A stretch of 64,000 nt of DNA from Nocardioides sp. Root190 (GTDB lineage: Bacteria > Actinomycetota > Actinomycetes > Propionibacteriales > Nocardioidaceae), in the NCBI RefSeq assembly GCF_001428565.1, contig NZ_LMIA01000011.1, positions 186,142-250,141 on the forward strand. Reading direction: 5' to 3'. Each line of letters begins with the position of its first letter. Positions within the stretch are counted from its first letter, which is position 1. The notes beneath the pieces are model-generated. The model did not search any database. It had not been told where the DNA came from and saw only the letters and a list, made by a program, of their open reading frames with translations. This document shows, in pieces, positions 62,749 to 64,000 of the stretch. The translations under genes and the position numbers were made by a program.

Positions 62749-63573
62749 ATGGCAGCCTTTTCGAAGCGTGTGGCCGACCTTCGTTTTCTATGGACTGCCG
62801 TTTCGTTGGCCGGCGGGATGAACCGCGACGAGGACATCGCCGACATTGGCGCCTTCGTTGCCTCCCTGGGTCTCCGCAGCGTGGCAACCTTCAAGGACGA
62901 AGTCCGGAAGCTGCACACGGTTGCCGCAGAGTCCGGCCTGCGCAATGAAGTGGAGCAGTTATTTAGCCGGCGTGGCGGGAAGACAACATTCGACCCCAGT
63001 TCAGTGGACCGTGCCGTGGAATACCTGGCGCTGGCCGGACGTAAGACCTTCAGTCACAAGATGGATGAACGAAACCTCTATCAGGCCGGCGCCGAGGTTC
63101 TAGGGCTCGGCTTCGCGGAGGCCGTAGACCATCCTGGACGTGTGGTTGGCACAGTCGACCCCATGCTGTTCTCCGGCAAAGCCGCGAGCCTTCAGCGGGA
63201 CGGATCGCCGTGGATCAGGGTCGACTTAGGTTTTGCCGGTGGTGCCGATGTCCAGGACTGGCCATTCATGTCCGATGAGTTCCTCTTGCGGGTCTTCAAG
63301 GCGGCCGCGATCTGCAGTCAGCAACGCCTGTGGCAAGAACTCCGCAAGGAGCTCGGGCGCCGGTCGATAGACGTCGTTGTCCTTTGGTGCCCCCCAGGCG
63401 TGGACAGCGGATTCCCGCACGAGATCTCTCGTCCTTCGCGGCAGGCACTCGAGATCGGGGTCAGAAGGGACGTCCCATCACCGGCGGCTCAGCCTTCGGC
63501 GGCGGAAGCCGGGAACCAAGAGGCCCGAGAAATCATGAGCGAGGTCCACGAGCGGCTCACTGCCCTGGGTTGA
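62749..63573 (+). CDS. Hypothetical protein
   Basis: 274 residues from an ATG with AAGGACAG before it. Good protein character (FSKRVADLRFLWTAVSLAGG, DEDIADIGAFVASLGLRSVA, DVVVLWCPPGVDSGFPHEIS), mostly helical. I do not recognise the family. It stands alone. Confidence 0.6.
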   Translation: MAAFSKRVADLRFLWTAVSLAGGMNRDEDIADIGAFVASLGLRSVATFKDEVRKLHTVAAESGLRNEVEQLFSRRGGKTTFDPSSVDRAVEYLALAGRKTFSHKMDERNLYQAGAEVLGLGFAEAVDHPGRVVGTVDPMLFSGKAASLQRDGSPWIRVDLGFAGGADVQDWPFMSDEFLLRVFKAAAICSQQRLWQELRKELGRRSIDVVVLWCPPGVDSGFPHEISRPSRQALEIGVRRDVPSPAAQPSAAEAGNQEAREIMSEVHERLTALG

Positions 63574-63690
63574 CCCGGTTCGAGAAACCCACTGTGGCTC
63601 TGCGTTCACCGTCTTGGATCACGGCGCCCGACCATGCCTCTGTCGGAGCGTTGTGGCACAGATGACAAGCCCTCGCGAGGACGCCGTCAA

Positions 63691-64000
63691 TCAGTGGGGT
63701 TTGCTGAGACCCGACCTGATGACGTGGACAGCTTCGCCGAGCACCCGTCGGAGAACCCGAAGTTCGGCCGGTGTCCAGCGCGGCACGTAGGACTCAAGCC
63801 CCCAGGCCCAAGGAATGTTTGCCGCTGTCAGTTTGTCGTGGCAGCGGTTGGCAACCTGTCCGCGCTGCCGGAAGAGCATTCTTAAGGAAGCCGAGACATC
63901 GATAGCGAAGTTCCACATGTTGAGGCCCGCGTCAGGATCCAGAAAGCTGGACGATCCGCGCAACCAAGCCTGAGCTGGTTCGAAGTCAAGTTCGGTGACC
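63691..64000 (-). CDS. Hypothetical protein, N-terminus beyond the window edge
   Basis: The frame is open through base 64000, giving at least 102 residues (VTELDFEPAQAWLRGSSSFL, LNMWNFAIDVSASLRMLFRQ, RWTPAELRVLRRVLGEAVHV). No family recognised. A TTG at 63963 is a possible internal start. Confidence 0.55.
   Translation of the reverse strand, partial: VTELDFEPAQAWLRGSSSFLDPDAGLNMWNFAIDVSASLRMLFRQRGQVANRCHDKLTAANIPWAWGLESYVPRWTPAELRVLRRVLGEAVHVIRSGLSKPH

Overview
The window is high-GC actinobacterial DNA. Start codons are ATG/GTG/TTG, ATGA and TTGA gene overlaps are common, and the genes include F420 metabolism, malate synthase G, large ATP-binding LuxR regulators and KstR2-like TetR regulators. 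A Nocardioides-like organism is my best guess from gene content, not a proven assignment. Nearly the whole window is catabolic.

Layout. (1) 1-4.0 kb: the 5' part of an aldehyde dehydrogenase gene, its GAF/Fis-type regulator, and a NarL-type two-component pair. (2) 4.3-7.5 kb: a frameshifted DUF5134 gene, an acyl-CoA ligase and a KstR2-like TetR regulator. (3) 7.9-17.4 kb: a scarred accessory stretch holding an IS3-family remnant, an amidohydrolase, decayed copies of three genes found intact or in part at 36.6-38.3 kb, an LAL regulator, a DoxX gene, a start-less ORF and a maleylacetate reductase remnant. A ~100-bp inverted repeat brackets 8.6-16.5 kb. (4) 17.4-40.8 kb: a large undescribed catabolic region. 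It holds IclR, malate synthase G, GlcG, SDR, CoA-transferase, acyl-CoA ligase, LLM flavoprotein, a HpcH/HpaI-type lyase, a complete Dpp/Opp-type ABC importer, aldehyde dehydrogenase, Baeyer-Villiger monooxygenase, a CMD-fold protein, GlcG, a GMC oxidoreductase and an NADPH-F420 reductase. (5) 41.0-47.9 kb: the classical catechol ortho-cleavage and 3-oxoadipate genes (catRBAC, pcaFDIJ). (6) 48.0-59.7 kb: a hydroxyquinol cluster of maleylacetate reductase, a fused BVMO-esterase, LAL and IclR regulators, flavin reductase, HpaB-type monooxygenase, hydroxyquinol 1,2-dioxygenase, an FAD-synthetase-like protein and LysR. (7) 60.1-61.8 kb: excisionase-like protein, tyrosine recombinase and the 3' part of a tRNA-Met gene, which looks like the end of an integrated element. 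(8) 62.3-64 kb: unrelated hypothetical genes.

How it works together. In regions 5-6, ring hydroxylation, intradiol cleavage and reduction feed 3-oxoadipate, and pcaIJ plus pcaF turn it into succinyl-CoA and acetyl-CoA. In region 4 a 14-bp palindrome fitting the KstR2 consensus AnCAAGnnCTTGnT precedes several transcription units: five exact copies and two weaker ones between 8.8 and 37.7 kb. This suggests one TetR regulon for import and breakdown of an unknown, probably alicyclic or ketone-bearing, compound. Its carbon would leave partly as glyoxylate or pyruvate through the HpcH/HpaI lyase and malate synthase. The regulon, together with the duplicated and partly decayed CMD-TetR-GlcG module, is the most novel content here.
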